Source: JAAYHG01 sp012735455 (GTDB lineage: Bacteria > Bacillota > DTU030 > DUMP01). From it: 49,284 bases of DNA. Position numbers and translations under genes: made by a program. The stretch is taken from NCBI GenBank assembly GCA_050951365.1, contig JBMNIX010000006.1:1-49284 (forward strand), in the 5' to 3' direction. A model generated the notes under the pieces. The model worked only from the letters and a program-made list of their open reading frames with translations, did not search any database and had not been told where the DNA came from. Shown here piece by piece: positions 8,398-16,697 of the stretch (position 1 is the first letter of the stretch; each line of letters starts with the position of its first letter).

Positions 8398-9682
8398 TTA
8401 CAAGGTTAACAAACCTCGTTCCAGCAACGCCTGTGCAACCTGTAAGACTGCAAAATTCGGTCTGGAAATCGGGTCAAGCCACCCTGAAGGTAAACTACGT
8501 ACGGGTGGCCTAAGCGGTGCATCCGCGGATAGTTCCAAAGAAGCACCCTGCACAAAAGTCCCCTGCTGCCATGATAATGGCGTATCGTAACCAGGCATAG
8601 GAGCACCTCAGGCTTGACATGACTGTTGATGGGTGATGCTGCCTGGATCGCTTGGCAAAAGGGCTAAAACCTCCTCCTCCCCTTCCAGACAGATTGCCTG
8701 GACAATATCGTGACGTTCTTCACAAGGGTTAGGGAACACCTTGTAACCGAGGCGTTGAAAGAAGGCCGCGGCAAACACCATTCCCGCTAAAAGCCTCCCC
8801 TACCATGTGCGGAGCCAAGAAAAAGCCTTGAAAAAGCAGGCGATTAACTCCCAGGTTAGGACCACATTTACTGCCAAGTCCTGGCGCTGTGAGACGACTT
8901 GCAGCCAATTCCACCAAGGACTCCCTGCCCACGACATAACCTCCACAGGGAGCCAATCCACCGCCGGGATTCTGATTAGAGATCCAGCAGTCAGATCAGC
9001 GCCCGCTGCTGGTGGTTCCTTGCCCTCAACAAACTCACCGTAACAGTTGTCCACAATGGTAACGATATGCGGGTTTACCTCTTTTACAGCTCGAATCAGG
9101 CGCGCTATTTCCTCTATACTAAGGGAAGGGACGTAAGCTGTAACCACGGGAACGTTGAATAAGAACAGCGCTGGTGTCTTCCCTTATCGCTTTTACAGCA
9201 CCGCCGCTAGGGTCAAAATCACCCCCGCTCCACATAAACTCCCGGTTAACTCACCCCCAGATCTTGCAGCGACCCGCTACCTGGACCACCCTGTATAATC
9301 TCTCCTAAGGTATCGTATGGTTTTCCTGTCAGGGCTAGTAGTTCTCTCCCTGGCCGTAATACCCCATAAAGGCAAAGAGCCAGAGCATGTGTGCCAGAAA
9401 CAATTTTGCCACGCACCAAAGCCGCCTCTGCACCAAAGACCCTAGCGTAGATCTCCTCTAGCTTCTCTCGCCCACTGTCATCATAACCATAACCGTTACT
9501 TGGTGCAAAGTGAAAATCGCTTACCTGTGCTTGTGTAAAGGCCCGAAGGACCCTGTACTCGTTAAACCTGTACTTTCTCGAAAATACGCTCTAGCGCGGC
9601 TTTCACTGTGTCATCTCTCTAATGTCTCCTGGGCTAGTGCCACCAGCCGTTGATCAAGAGGTGTCAGCTGCGGTATCTTCAA
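8398..9682 (-). pseudogene. Methionine gamma-lyase family PLP enzyme (YnbB-like), frame broken
   Basis: Fold type I PLP enzyme of the family annotated as methionine gamma-lyase or 'aluminium resistance protein' (B. subtilis YnbB), which in Bacillota lies near hfq, spoVK and lexA as here. Start TTG 9682 follows AAGGAGGAG. Recognisable blocks in order: FAPSNGYGYDDSGREKLEEI and ARVFGAEAALVRGKIVSGTH (about 9390-9510), then PYDTLGEIIQG. The block VDNCYGEFVEGKEP (about 9010-9055) precedes the PLP-lysine region, which reads SLIK-NPGGGLAPCGGYVVG once one A is restored near 8972. The C-terminus is GTFVQGASLELSADAPLRPP and YVVYLQGGLT. At least six indels. Physiological substrate is not established for the family. 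Confidence 0.7.
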
Positions 9683-9921
9683 ACGAACTCCTCCTTGTGT
9701 TGGGTTGGGGCTATCTCATCATTAGCTCTGCTGATACTACCCTTATTATAGCTTGTTGTCCTTACTTTGGAAGTCTAGCCTTTGATTCCCTTCCGTAAGA
9801 AATGTTCTGTGGATGCTACCCGCGCCACAAAAAAGACATTTTCCTGCCTCTAACGAGGCCCTGCCGCCAAACCAGGGGGGCCGTAGCCAATCCTAAACGC
9901 TCCCCTTCTGCTTTCCCCCAT
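9683..9921 (-). promoter_or_regulatory. Intergenic region with predicted promoter of the YnbB-like gene
   Basis: On the minus strand a perfect -10 TATAAT lies at 9745-9750; the -35 is poor (TTCCAA, 9767-9772). No gene is visible between here and the 25-residue ORF ending at 9922. GC-rich short inverted runs near 9840-9880 do not form a convincing terminator. Confidence 0.45.
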
Positions 9922-9999
9922 TTACGACCCCAACAAAACCCGAACAGCAAAACTAGCACCCCACGAGATTAAGAGCCAACCCAGGACGATATTGCTCAT
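9922..9999 (-). CDS. 25-residue predicted membrane peptide
   Basis: ATG 9999 overlaps the stop of the upstream membrane-protein gene in an ATGA arrangement and has an AAGGAGG site about 8 nt upstream. The peptide MSNIVLGWLLISWGASFAVR(VLLGS) is one hydrophobic helix with an arginine near the end. The overlap and the strong ribosome site are the evidence that it is translated. No known family; too short for ordinary gene callers. It may assist the membrane protein or GTPase encoded just upstream. Confidence 0.45.
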   Translation of the reverse strand: MSNIVLGWLLISWGASFAVRVLLGS

Positions 10000-10574
10000 A
10001 CTGATCCCTCCTTCCCCCACGGATACCGCGCCACGTGTAGCACCAAGGGTAACACCAAGCAAGTAAGCAACATCTTGAGCGGAGCCAAAAGCACGGCAGT
10101 AGTAAGCAAGGCCACTCCCGCGAGAGATGCCTCCACCACTCCCCACTTCTGGCTAAATTGACTCGAAGCCCTGTTTTTTCCTCTCCTCAGCACGATCAAG
10201 GACATTCATCCCAGAGCTGAATACCAAATATTAAGACCACAGAGGACAGCAACTCGTGCCACCCCTCTAGACAGAGCCCCAGTACCAATGCCGCCACTAC
10301 CTCTACCCAGGCTGGAAAGCACTGGGCAAAATCCAGTGGCTACTTCCCAACATTCCAGTTGCATAGCTAGCCAAGAAGAGGGTAAACGCCCACCCGGGTC
10401 TAAGCCACGCCCCCACAGCAATAAAAGAACAGGGCATACGCTACCACTCCCCGGTCCACTGAGACGAGCCAAATTCGGTTGACCCGCAGGATCATCTCCG
10501 TCCAAGTAATCATCCAAGATCTTTATGCTTAGGCCCAACAACGAAGAGAGACAGCATCCCGCAAGCCATCTCAA
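9996..10574 (-). pseudogene. Integral membrane protein of unknown function (frame broken)
   Basis: Repaired by eye, the protein starts at TTG 10574, overlapping the GTPase stop as TTGA. It reads LRWLAGCCLSSLLGLSIKIL then DDYLDGDD, a first helix followed by an acidic DDxxD patch. After shifts near 10450 and 10390 come VVAYALFFYCCGG, LDPGWAFTLFLASYATGMLG, then AWVEVVAALVLGLCLEG and SSVVLIFGIQLWDE, and finally ASLAGVALLTTAVLLAPLKM with LVLPLVLHVARY. This makes about five or six hydrophobic helices in about 190 residues. The DDYLD and LWDE acidic positions beside helices are striking, but I cannot assign a family; a UbiA-type prenyltransferase is not supported. Confidence 0.5.
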
Positions 10575-11182
10575 CAAAGGAGGTGCTGGACATAAGACTT
10601 CACCTCACGGAAACCACGCTTGTATAAAGCTGAAATGGGAAAGAGCCTGTGGCCAGGAGTTCAAGCTTTAGTTTCGCCAGGCCAGATACGGCCCCTGGCA
10701 GATCCATCTTGTTTGCGAGAATCGCATAACCGCCACGCATTTGCGCGAACTGCGCCACCTGATAGTCTACCTCGCCTAGTGCGGTTGGGGCATCGGAGAC
10801 CCCCTACTGCAGCCGCATCCACCAGATGCAGGATAAGGTCAGCCTCACGAATAGCTCCTAAGGTTTGAGCAATGGCTCGCCGAACTTCCACATCACTATG
10901 AATGTGATCAATCAAGCCACTAGTATCAGTCAAGAAACAGCGCTTAACTCCTTTCCCCACTGGCAAATCTATACTAACGGTCTGTAGGGCGCGCGTAGTG
11001 TGGGGTATCGGCCCCACCAACTCACGCCGCGCTTTAGCTATGCTGTACGTCTTCTTCTCTATCAAACCATTTGGATACTTGAAGGTTAGGTCAACATTAT
11101 CAAGCCCCAGGTACTGGGCGAAGTTGAGCACAAATAGAGTTTTGCCGGCGTGGGTCTTTCCCACGATCAGGCAATCCCTCAT
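10571..11182 (-). pseudogene. Small GTPase-domain protein (frameshifted)
   Basis: P-loop GTPase. ATG 11182 overlaps the spoVK stop (ATGA). Walker A is GKTHAGKT at residues 8-15; the DxxG motif is in FLTDTSGLIDHIH (residues about 95-107), and LILHLVDAA precedes the break. After an indel near 10790, the frame reads VDYQVAQFAQMRGGYAILAN then KMDLPGA, giving the NKxD guanine-specificity motif. The end is GFREVKSYVQHLL with TGA at 10571-10573. About 203 residues. It belongs to the Era/Obg-like TRAFAC class by motif order. Its place directly after spoVK suggests a joint role, possibly in sporulation, but this is inference. Confidence 0.6.
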
Positions 11183-12143
11183 GCTGCCACGCCCCCTTCC
11201 AGATCTACACGTTCAATGGCCATGAGCTGATCGCGACTCGGGTTTGGTTGCGTAGAAAGACGCACCGCCTGGCGCCGCATCGCGCGCTCTATAATGTTGC
11301 GTACCAACCGGGCATTACCACTGTGGCGCAGGGATTGAGTCACCAAAAGTTGGCGGGCTAACTCTTCTCGCGCCCCCGGTGTTAAGTAATAGTCCCGCTC
11401 AGCCAAAAACACCTGTGCTATCTCCAGCAGCTCCTCCAGGCTGTAGTCAGGAAAATCAATTCTGATAGGGAAGCGGGAACGTAAACCAGGGTTGGCTTGA
11501 AGGAAGTACTCCATTTCCTCTCGGTAACACGGCTAAGATCAAGATCAAATCGTCACGATGATCCTCTATGGCTTTAACGAGACAGTCAATGGACTCCCTT
11601 ACCAAAGTCTTTTTCTCCGCCTCGGGCCAAAGAGTAGGCTTCATCCACGAACAGAATACCACCTAAGGCCTTCCTGATCTGTTCCCGGGTTTTTTGTGCC
11701 GTGTGACCTATGTACTCTCCCACCAGATCTGCCCTTTCCACCTCTACTAAGTGTCCCTTGGAGAGAACCCCGAGTTCCTTAAAAATGACACCCAGAATCC
11801 GGGCCACCGTTGTCTTGCCAGTCCCGGGGTTGCCCTTAAAGATTTGATGCAGAGCAAGGGGCTCATTGGCTAAACCTTCCCTGGCCCGTTTCTGTTGAAT
11901 CTCATAAAAGCCTTAATCTCATGGACCAATTAGTTTAACCTCAGTTAGCCCAACAAGACCGTCCAATTGAGCCAGTGCTTTTTCCAGAGGGGACCCTGGG
12001 TTAGTGGCAGTGGGAGGTATAAAAGATTCGCTCGACTTTCGGATACTGGCCAAAGCTGCTGGCGGGGTGAGCTCCCCTTTTTCTACTAGAACACCTATAC
12101 GATCCAATTGAGCATATTTTATTCTCTCAACACGTTTCACCAT
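11179..12143 (-). pseudogene. spoVK: SpoVK, AAA+ sporulation protein (frameshifted)
   Basis: Stage V sporulation protein K, a CbbX-like AAA+ ATPase needed for spore maturation in B. subtilis. ATG 12143 has a GGAGGTGA site. The N-terminus is a helical region leading to LAQLDGLVGLTEVKLI. After two compensating 1-base changes near 11920-11935 the AAA core follows: Walker A GNPGTGKTTVARILG (about 11805-11850), then EVERADLVGEYIGHTAQKT and Walker B GGILFVDEAYSLARG (about 11625-11670). A break near 11595 precedes EAIDCLVKAIEDHRDDLILI, and another near 11530 precedes EMEYFLQANPGLRSRFPIRI. The sensor-2 part has HSGNARLVRNIIERAMRRQA. About 320 residues, as expected. First gene of a unit with the GTPase and membrane protein. 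Confidence 0.8.
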
Positions 12144-12246
12144 ACTGTCACCTCCGGAGCCCCGGTATCATTATAATATACGGTGCACTCACTAAAGGTG
12201 TGCGCAAAAAAGGTAAGAAGGCACGTGGGACATTTAAGTCGCGGCA
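12144..12246 (-). promoter_or_regulatory. Divergent intergenic region; predicted spoVK promoter
   Basis: On the minus strand TATAAT at 12171-12176 lies 28 bases upstream of the spoVK start. No good -35 is seen at 16-18 bases. A sporulation sigma factor may be used, but I see no clear signature. Confidence 0.4.
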
Positions 12247-12282
12247 TTCACGGGCTGCCCTGTGAAAATAATCTGGTACAAT
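12247..12282 (+). promoter_or_regulatory. Predicted crp/fnr promoter (extended -10) with overlapping inverted repeat
   Basis: TGGTACAAT at 12274-12282 is an extended -10. Just upstream, 12247-12266 is an imperfect inverted repeat (arms TTCACGGG and CCTGTGAA) covering where the -35 would be; it could be an operator for autoregulation. Confidence 0.4.
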
Positions 12283-12340
12283 TATGTTGACAACGCCACA
12301 CAACCGGCAACGAAAGATTAGATTAAGGAGGCGTGATCTA

Positions 12341-13036
12341 GTGCCTCAGAATCGTAGTTGTCTAACGGATCATGTCTGTGCCCGCATCGTCCCAATTTTT
12401 AGTTCCCTTGACACAGCTGGTTTGCTGGAAGTAAGCAGCCTTATTGAACATCGAGAGTATCAAAGAGGCGAACTACTCTTTTCACAAGGAGATGCTGGAA
12501 ACTACCTTTATATTGTCCGCTTCGGAAGAATCAAGCTGTACACTGTTTCAGCAGAAGGCCGCCAGCAAATAATTAGGATTCTGGAGCGTGGAGACTTTTT
12601 TGGTGAACTTGCTTTGTTTCAAAACACACGACAATCTTACTGTGCCGAGGCCATGGATGATAGTGGGATTTGTTTGTTGCCCCAAGAGAGTTTAAAGTCC
12701 CTGCTCCGGGAAAAGCCGGAAATAGCCCTGTCTTTGCTTGACGCTATGAGCGTTCGGTTGGCACAAGCTGAAGACTTTATAGGCGAACTTACCCTAAAGA
12801 ATGTGGAGGGGCGATTAGCCTCCTGGTTACTGGTCATGGCTCAAAAGGGTATTCCTACCTCCCAAGGTATCAGAATCAGGCTTGATTTTACTCGCGAAGA
12901 GCTGGCTCAACTCCTGGGAACCACCATCGAGACAGTAAGCCGCCGTCTAAACGCTCTGCAAGCAAAAGGTATCATAGAACTTCAAGGTCATCGAACAATT
13001 CTTATCCGTGATGTCAAGAAACTGGAAAGCTTGTAG
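12341..13036 (+). CDS. Crp/Fnr family transcription regulator
   Basis: Cyclic-nucleotide-binding-fold regulator with a C-terminal helix-turn-helix. GTG 12341 is chosen because AAGGAGG (12325-12331) lies nine bases before it; a longer frame from ATG 12284 has no such site. This gives 231 residues. The sensor domain spans residues about 10-130 (YQRGELLFSQGDAGNYLYIV, GDFFGELALF), a dimer helix 130-160, and the HTH reads FTREELAQLLGTTIETVSRR, the last part being the recognition helix with the E-xx-SR DNA contact typical of CRP/FNR. Cysteines near the N-terminus (two in the first 15 residues) could hold a redox or metal cofactor, but the FNR cysteine pattern is not clear. It faces the metal genes; a matching box precedes them. 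Confidence 0.9.
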   Translation: MPQNRSCLTDHVCARIVPIFSSLDTAGLLEVSSLIEHREYQRGELLFSQGDAGNYLYIVRFGRIKLYTVSAEGRQQIIRILERGDFFGELALFQNTRQSYCAEAMDDSGICLLPQESLKSLLREKPEIALSLLDAMSVRLAQAEDFIGELTLKNVEGRLASWLLVMAQKGIPTSQGIRIRLDFTREELAQLLGTTIETVSRRLNALQAKGIIELQGHRTILIRDVKKLESL

Positions 13037-13065
13037 CAACAGAGTATACCAACATACGATCTATT

Positions 13066-13108
13066 TTGACTTCGCTCAAGGTTTAATTCCCCTGCAACGT
13101 GATATTCT
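13066..13108 (+). promoter_or_regulatory. FNR/CRP-type operator and extended -10 promoter for the metal genes
   Basis: TTGACTTCGCTCAA (13066-13079) fits TTGA-N6-TCAA, the half-site pattern of FNR/CRP proteins. TGATATTCT (13100-13108) is an extended -10. If transcription starts near 13115, the operator centre (13072.5) falls at about -42, the spacing of a class II activator site. Predicted target of the adjacent Crp/Fnr protein. Confidence 0.55.
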
Positions 13109-13160
13109 AAACACAAAGAAATAACTAGGCGTAGCACCCTTGCCAAAAGGAGGTAAGAAA

Positions 13161-13376
13161 ATGGAAGAGGTCACGTTGCAATTGGGGAATCTAGCCTGCC
13201 CCAGCTGTGCACAGACCATCGGTGAAGTACTAAAGAGACAAAAAGGAGTCCAGGACGCGACGGTTTCTTTTGCCAGCAGTCGAATCAAAGTCTCTTTTGA
13301 TCCTGCCATCATCACGCTTGACCAGATCGAAAGGGCGATTGAAAAGACTGGTTACAAGGTTCAAGCCCGTTCGTAA
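13161..13376 (+). CDS. Free-standing HMA metal-binding protein (CopZ-like)
   Basis: A 71-residue heavy-metal-associated domain with the CxxC ion-binding site in LACPSCAQTIGEVLKRQKGV (residues about 11-30) and the usual beta-alpha-beta-beta-alpha-beta pattern, ending EKTGYKVQARS. ATG 13161 is chosen over an upstream TTG because AAGGAGG (13147-13153) precedes it by seven bases. Two bases separate its stop from the GTG start of the P-type ATPase, which itself has no N-terminal HMA domain, so this protein likely delivers metal to, or regulates, that pump. Metal (Cu, Zn, Cd or Fe) cannot be told from the motif. Confidence 0.9.
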   Translation: MEEVTLQLGNLACPSCAQTIGEVLKRQKGVQDATVSFASSRIKVSFDPAIITLDQIERAIEKTGYKVQARS

Positions 13377-13378
13377 CG

Positions 13379-15242
13379 GTGGTTTCTATGACCCATACTT
13401 TTTTGTCAGGAACACTAATCGCCCTAGGCTGGGGCCTAGGGCGAATCTACCCTCAAAATAGAATCACCGACATTTTGATGCTTGTAGCAGCGCTACTTGC
13501 TGGTTGGCGCATTGCTTTGAGCGCTTGGCAAGCCCTTCGTTTTCGGATACTAGGCATTCCGGCTTTGGTGACACTAGCGTCTATCGGTGCCGTGGCGATT
13601 GGCGAATATTGGGAGGCGGCCGTGGTAACCTTCTTGTTTGCCTTTGGTTCCTATTTGGAAGCTCGTACATTGGATAAAACCCGCGGTGCTTTGCGTGAGC
13701 TGTTAGAGCTAGCCCCTCAAGTGGCCCGAGTTAAGCGCAATTCCGAAGAAGTAGAGATTGCAGCCGCAGACGTGGAAATCGGGGATGTGATTATTGTTCG
13801 TCCTGGAGAGAAAATCCCCGTGGACGGAAGAGTCATTGCTGACCGGGCCACAGTGAATCAGGCAGCCATAACCGGTGAATCAGTACCAGTGGAAAAAACT
13901 GTTGGTAGTACAGTGTTTGGAGGAACCATTAACGAAGCAGGCTACCTGGAGATCATCACCGAAAAGGCTGGTGAAGATACTACTTTTGCACGCATTATTG
14001 CGCTAGTGGAAGCAGCGCAACAAGAAAAAGCCCGTAGCCAAGAGCTACTAGAAAAATTTGCTCATTATTACACTCCTGCCATCATGATAATCTCTCTTCT
14101 TACTTTCGTCTTAACCAGAAATCCAATTGTCGCTCTTACACTGTTGGTTATTGCCTGCCCAGGAGCATTGGTGATTGCCACTCCAGTGTCCATTGTGGCT
14201 GGTATCGGGAACGCCGCTCGCCACGGTGTACTCATCAAAGGTGGAGAGCATCTGGAGAAAATTGGGCGCATTCAAACCCTTGTTCTCGACAAAACTGGAA
14301 CCCTCACCGTGGGCCGTCCTGAGCTAGTTGGACTATGGACACGGTCAGGTGACGAAACTGAGATGCTGCGCTTAGCTGGAGCGGTCGAAAAAACTGTCTG
14401 AGCACCCACTAGCCAAACCAGTGGTAGCAGAGGCCGAAAAAAAAGGAGCTTTGCCTAAGGCCACAGCGTTTCAGGTCCGAACCGGTCGTGGCGTGACAGC
14501 TGAAGTCGAGGGACGACAAGTAGCAGTGGGAACCCCGAAACTCATGGCTGAATTAGGGATAATGATGGACCAAGAGGTTTTTAAATTATTGCACGGGGAA
14601 GAAGCACGTGGACGCACTACAGTACTGGTAGCCGCAGGACAAGAAGTCATCGGTGCTTTTTTCCTCGCCGACACACCTCGTATTGAGGCACGCTACTTGG
14701 TATCCCAGCTTAGAAAGATTGGTATTCGAAAAGTGGTTATGCTCACCGGTGACAATGCTCGCACAGCAGAGGCTATAGCTATCGAACTTGGTCTTGATGA
14801 GTTCTATGCCGAGATGTTACCGGAGGATAAGGTTAACGTGATTAAGAAACTACGCCAGGGCGGCAAAGTAGTGGCCATGGTAGGCGACGGCATTAATGAC
14901 GCGCCAGCACTGGCTTCAGCCGATGTCGGTATAGCCATGGGAGCCGCTGGCACCGATGTGGCCTTAGAGACAGCCGATTTAGTGCTCATGGGCGATCGGT
15001 TAGACAAACTACCATATGCTATTACTCTCAGCCGTGCTACACTGGGCAATATTAAACAGAACGTAGCATTTGCCATTATTGTAGTCGTTGCCCTCTTATT
15101 CGGCGTCCTTGGGCAAACGGTAGTTCTAGCCTCCGGTATGCTGGTGCATGAAGCCAGTGTCATTCTTGTAATCCTAAACGCCATGCGCCTCCTTGCTTAT
15201 CGGCCACCGGAACGTGCCGTAGCGCAAGGACTCCAGCGCTAG
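13379..15242 (+). CDS. Heavy-metal P1B-type ATPase, CPG motif (one frameshift)
   Basis: Metal-exporting P-type ATPase of the inner membrane. GTG 13379 (or ATG 13388) starts directly in membrane helices, with no N-terminal metal domain. TGES of the actuator domain (AAITGESVPVEK) is followed by the transmembrane metal motif LLVIACPGALVIATPVSIVA, i.e. CPG in place of the commoner CPC, then the phosphorylation site DKTGTLTVGRPE. An A6 run at 14388-14393 shifts the frame; dropping one A joins AVEK to LSEHPLAKPVV, the P1B HP motif. The hinge is MVGDGINDAPALASADVGIA. Two final helices follow. About 620 residues after repair. Substrate uncertain: CPG pumps are not well defined. Expression is probably under the adjacent Crp/Fnr regulator. 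Confidence 0.88.
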
Positions 15243-15320
15243 ATTTGAGCTTTGTTAGGCCGATCTAAGGTCTGCTGCAATTTAAGTTGTTCTGACTGCC
15301 GTTATACCTTACCCAACCCA

Positions 15321-15361
15321 AAAAGACGGCCTCTGGCATTCTTGCCAGTTGCCGTCTTTTG
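15321..15361. terminator. Bidirectional terminator between the ATPase gene and hfq
   Basis: AAAAGACGGC (15321-15330) and GCCGTCTTTT (15351-15360) form a perfect 10-bp stem; the loop holds a second hairpin (CTGGC/GCCAG). T runs follow on both strands. Confidence 0.85.
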
Positions 15362-15462
15362 TTTTAAGGGTAATCCTAACCTTCGGTATCCTGGGTGCGT
15401 GAAGCGAAGTCTCATTACTGCGACGCACATCTTAGCGGGGCACTATACACGCTAGACCCCGT

Positions 15463-15708
15463 TTACTTCTCTGTGCACTCCAGTTGAGGATTATAATTGA
15501 CTGGCCGCAACGGGGTTATGGTTGAAATTGCATGTTTATAAATAAGCATCTGCTTGCCGTCTGATTCCAGTACTACGGTAAAGTTATCAAACCCTCGCAC
15601 CAACCCTCGAATCTGAAAACCATTGACTAGGTAGACTGTGCTAGGCACATTCTCTTTTCTAATTTGATTCAGAAATGTGTCCTGCAGGTTGGGCAGCGGC
15701 CTCGTCAT
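15463..15708 (-). CDS. hfq: Hfq, RNA chaperone
   Basis: Sm-like hexameric RNA chaperone for small RNA-mRNA pairing. 81 residues from ATG 15708. I prefer this over ATG 15714 because the GGAGG site (15717-15721) is only two bases from the first but eight from the second. N-terminus LQDTFLNQIRKENVPSTVYL, Sm1 with NGFQIRGLVRGFDNFTVVLE, Sm2 motif YKHAISTI. Last gene of the mutS-mutL-miaA-hfq series; the gap to miaA is about 38 bases. Confidence 0.95.
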   Translation of the reverse strand: MTRPLPNLQDTFLNQIRKENVPSTVYLVNGFQIRGLVRGFDNFTVVLESDGKQMLIYKHAISTITPLRPVNYNPQLECTEK

Positions 15709-15746
15709 ACTCATCGCCTCCGCTTTCTCTCTCTGTCTTCACTACC

Positions 15747-16688
15747 CTATTCGTGATCCGTCAGAAATTCTCCTTCTGCCAGCCGGGCAATTTCTGCAGC
15801 TAAACTCTCTTCATTGGAATAATCACCCCGGTCAAACCAGATGATACGCTTGTCACGTCTGAACCAGGTGAGCTGTCGCTTGGCAAAACGTCTTGTTTCG
15901 CGCTTAAGAGTCTCAATTACCTCTGTCAACGTAGCCCTGCCTTCTAAGTAAGGAACTATCTCCTTATAGCCAAGTGCTTGAAATGCTGGAACATCTCGTG
16001 GATAATCTTGCGCCAGAAGCCAACGCGTCTCATCAATAAGACCCTGGGCCACCATCTGGTCGACTCGTGCGTTGATGGCCGCATATAACCTCTGACGGTC
16101 CATGGTCAATCCTATCTGCAAAGCTCTATACAGGGGCGGGCCCTTACCCTGCCGGGATAGCTCACGGCCCGTTGAATACTTCACCTCCAGGGCACGGATA
16201 ACCCGCCTTAGGTCAGTGGGCTGTATACGGCTCGCTGCGGTTGGATCCAGCTTTTCCAGCTCCGCGTACAGTGCTTCCGGCCCTTCCTGCCGGCCACGGC
16301 GCAACAGTTCAGTTCTCAACTCGTACTTGGGGCCACCCGGACTAAATTCGTAGTTGTCCACTACAGCGCTTATGTAAAGGCCTGTCCCACCCACCATAAT
16401 TGGTAGCTTACCACGCTCCACAATCTCCGGCACCAAGCGTTTTACCTCCGCCTGAAAGCGGGCTACGTTAAAGTTCTCATAAGGCTCCACTACGTCTACC
16501 AGGTGGTGAACAACCCTCTCTTGTTCTTCAAGGGTTGGCTTTGCGGTGCCGATATTCAGGTGTCGGTACACCTGCATAGAATCAGCAGATATAATTTCAC
16601 CCCTCATGCGCTCGGCTACCTTGATAGCCACCGCTGTCTTGCCCACTGCAGTTGGCCCTAGCAGTACCAACAAAGGGTGCAAGTCCAT
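15747..16688 (-). CDS. miaA: MiaA, tRNA dimethylallyltransferase
   Basis: Transfers a dimethylallyl group to A37 of tRNAs reading UNN codons; the product is the substrate of MiaB, also encoded here. 313 residues, normal length. P-loop GPTAVGKT at residues 11-18, the family signature ISADSMQVYRHLNIGTAKP (about 34-52), and GGTGLYISAVVDNYEF. C-terminal FAKRQLTWFRRDKRIIWFDR is typical. The start has an AAAGGGGGC site just after the mutL stop (nine-base gap), so the two are co-transcribed. Confidence 0.96.
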   Translation of the reverse strand: MDLHPLLVLLGPTAVGKTAVAIKVAERMRGEIISADSMQVYRHLNIGTAKPTLEEQERVVHHLVDVVEPYENFNVARFQAEVKRLVPEIVERGKLPIMVGGTGLYISAVVDNYEFSPGGPKYELRTELLRRGRQEGPEALYAELEKLDPTAASRIQPTDLRRVIRALEVKYSTGRELSRQGKGPPLYRALQIGLTMDRQRLYAAINARVDQMVAQGLIDETRWLLAQDYPRDVPAFQALGYKEIVPYLEGRATLTEVIETLKRETRRFAKRQLTWFRRDKRIIWFDRGDYSNEESLAAEIARLAEGEFLTDHE

Positions 16689-16697
16689 GCCCCCTTT

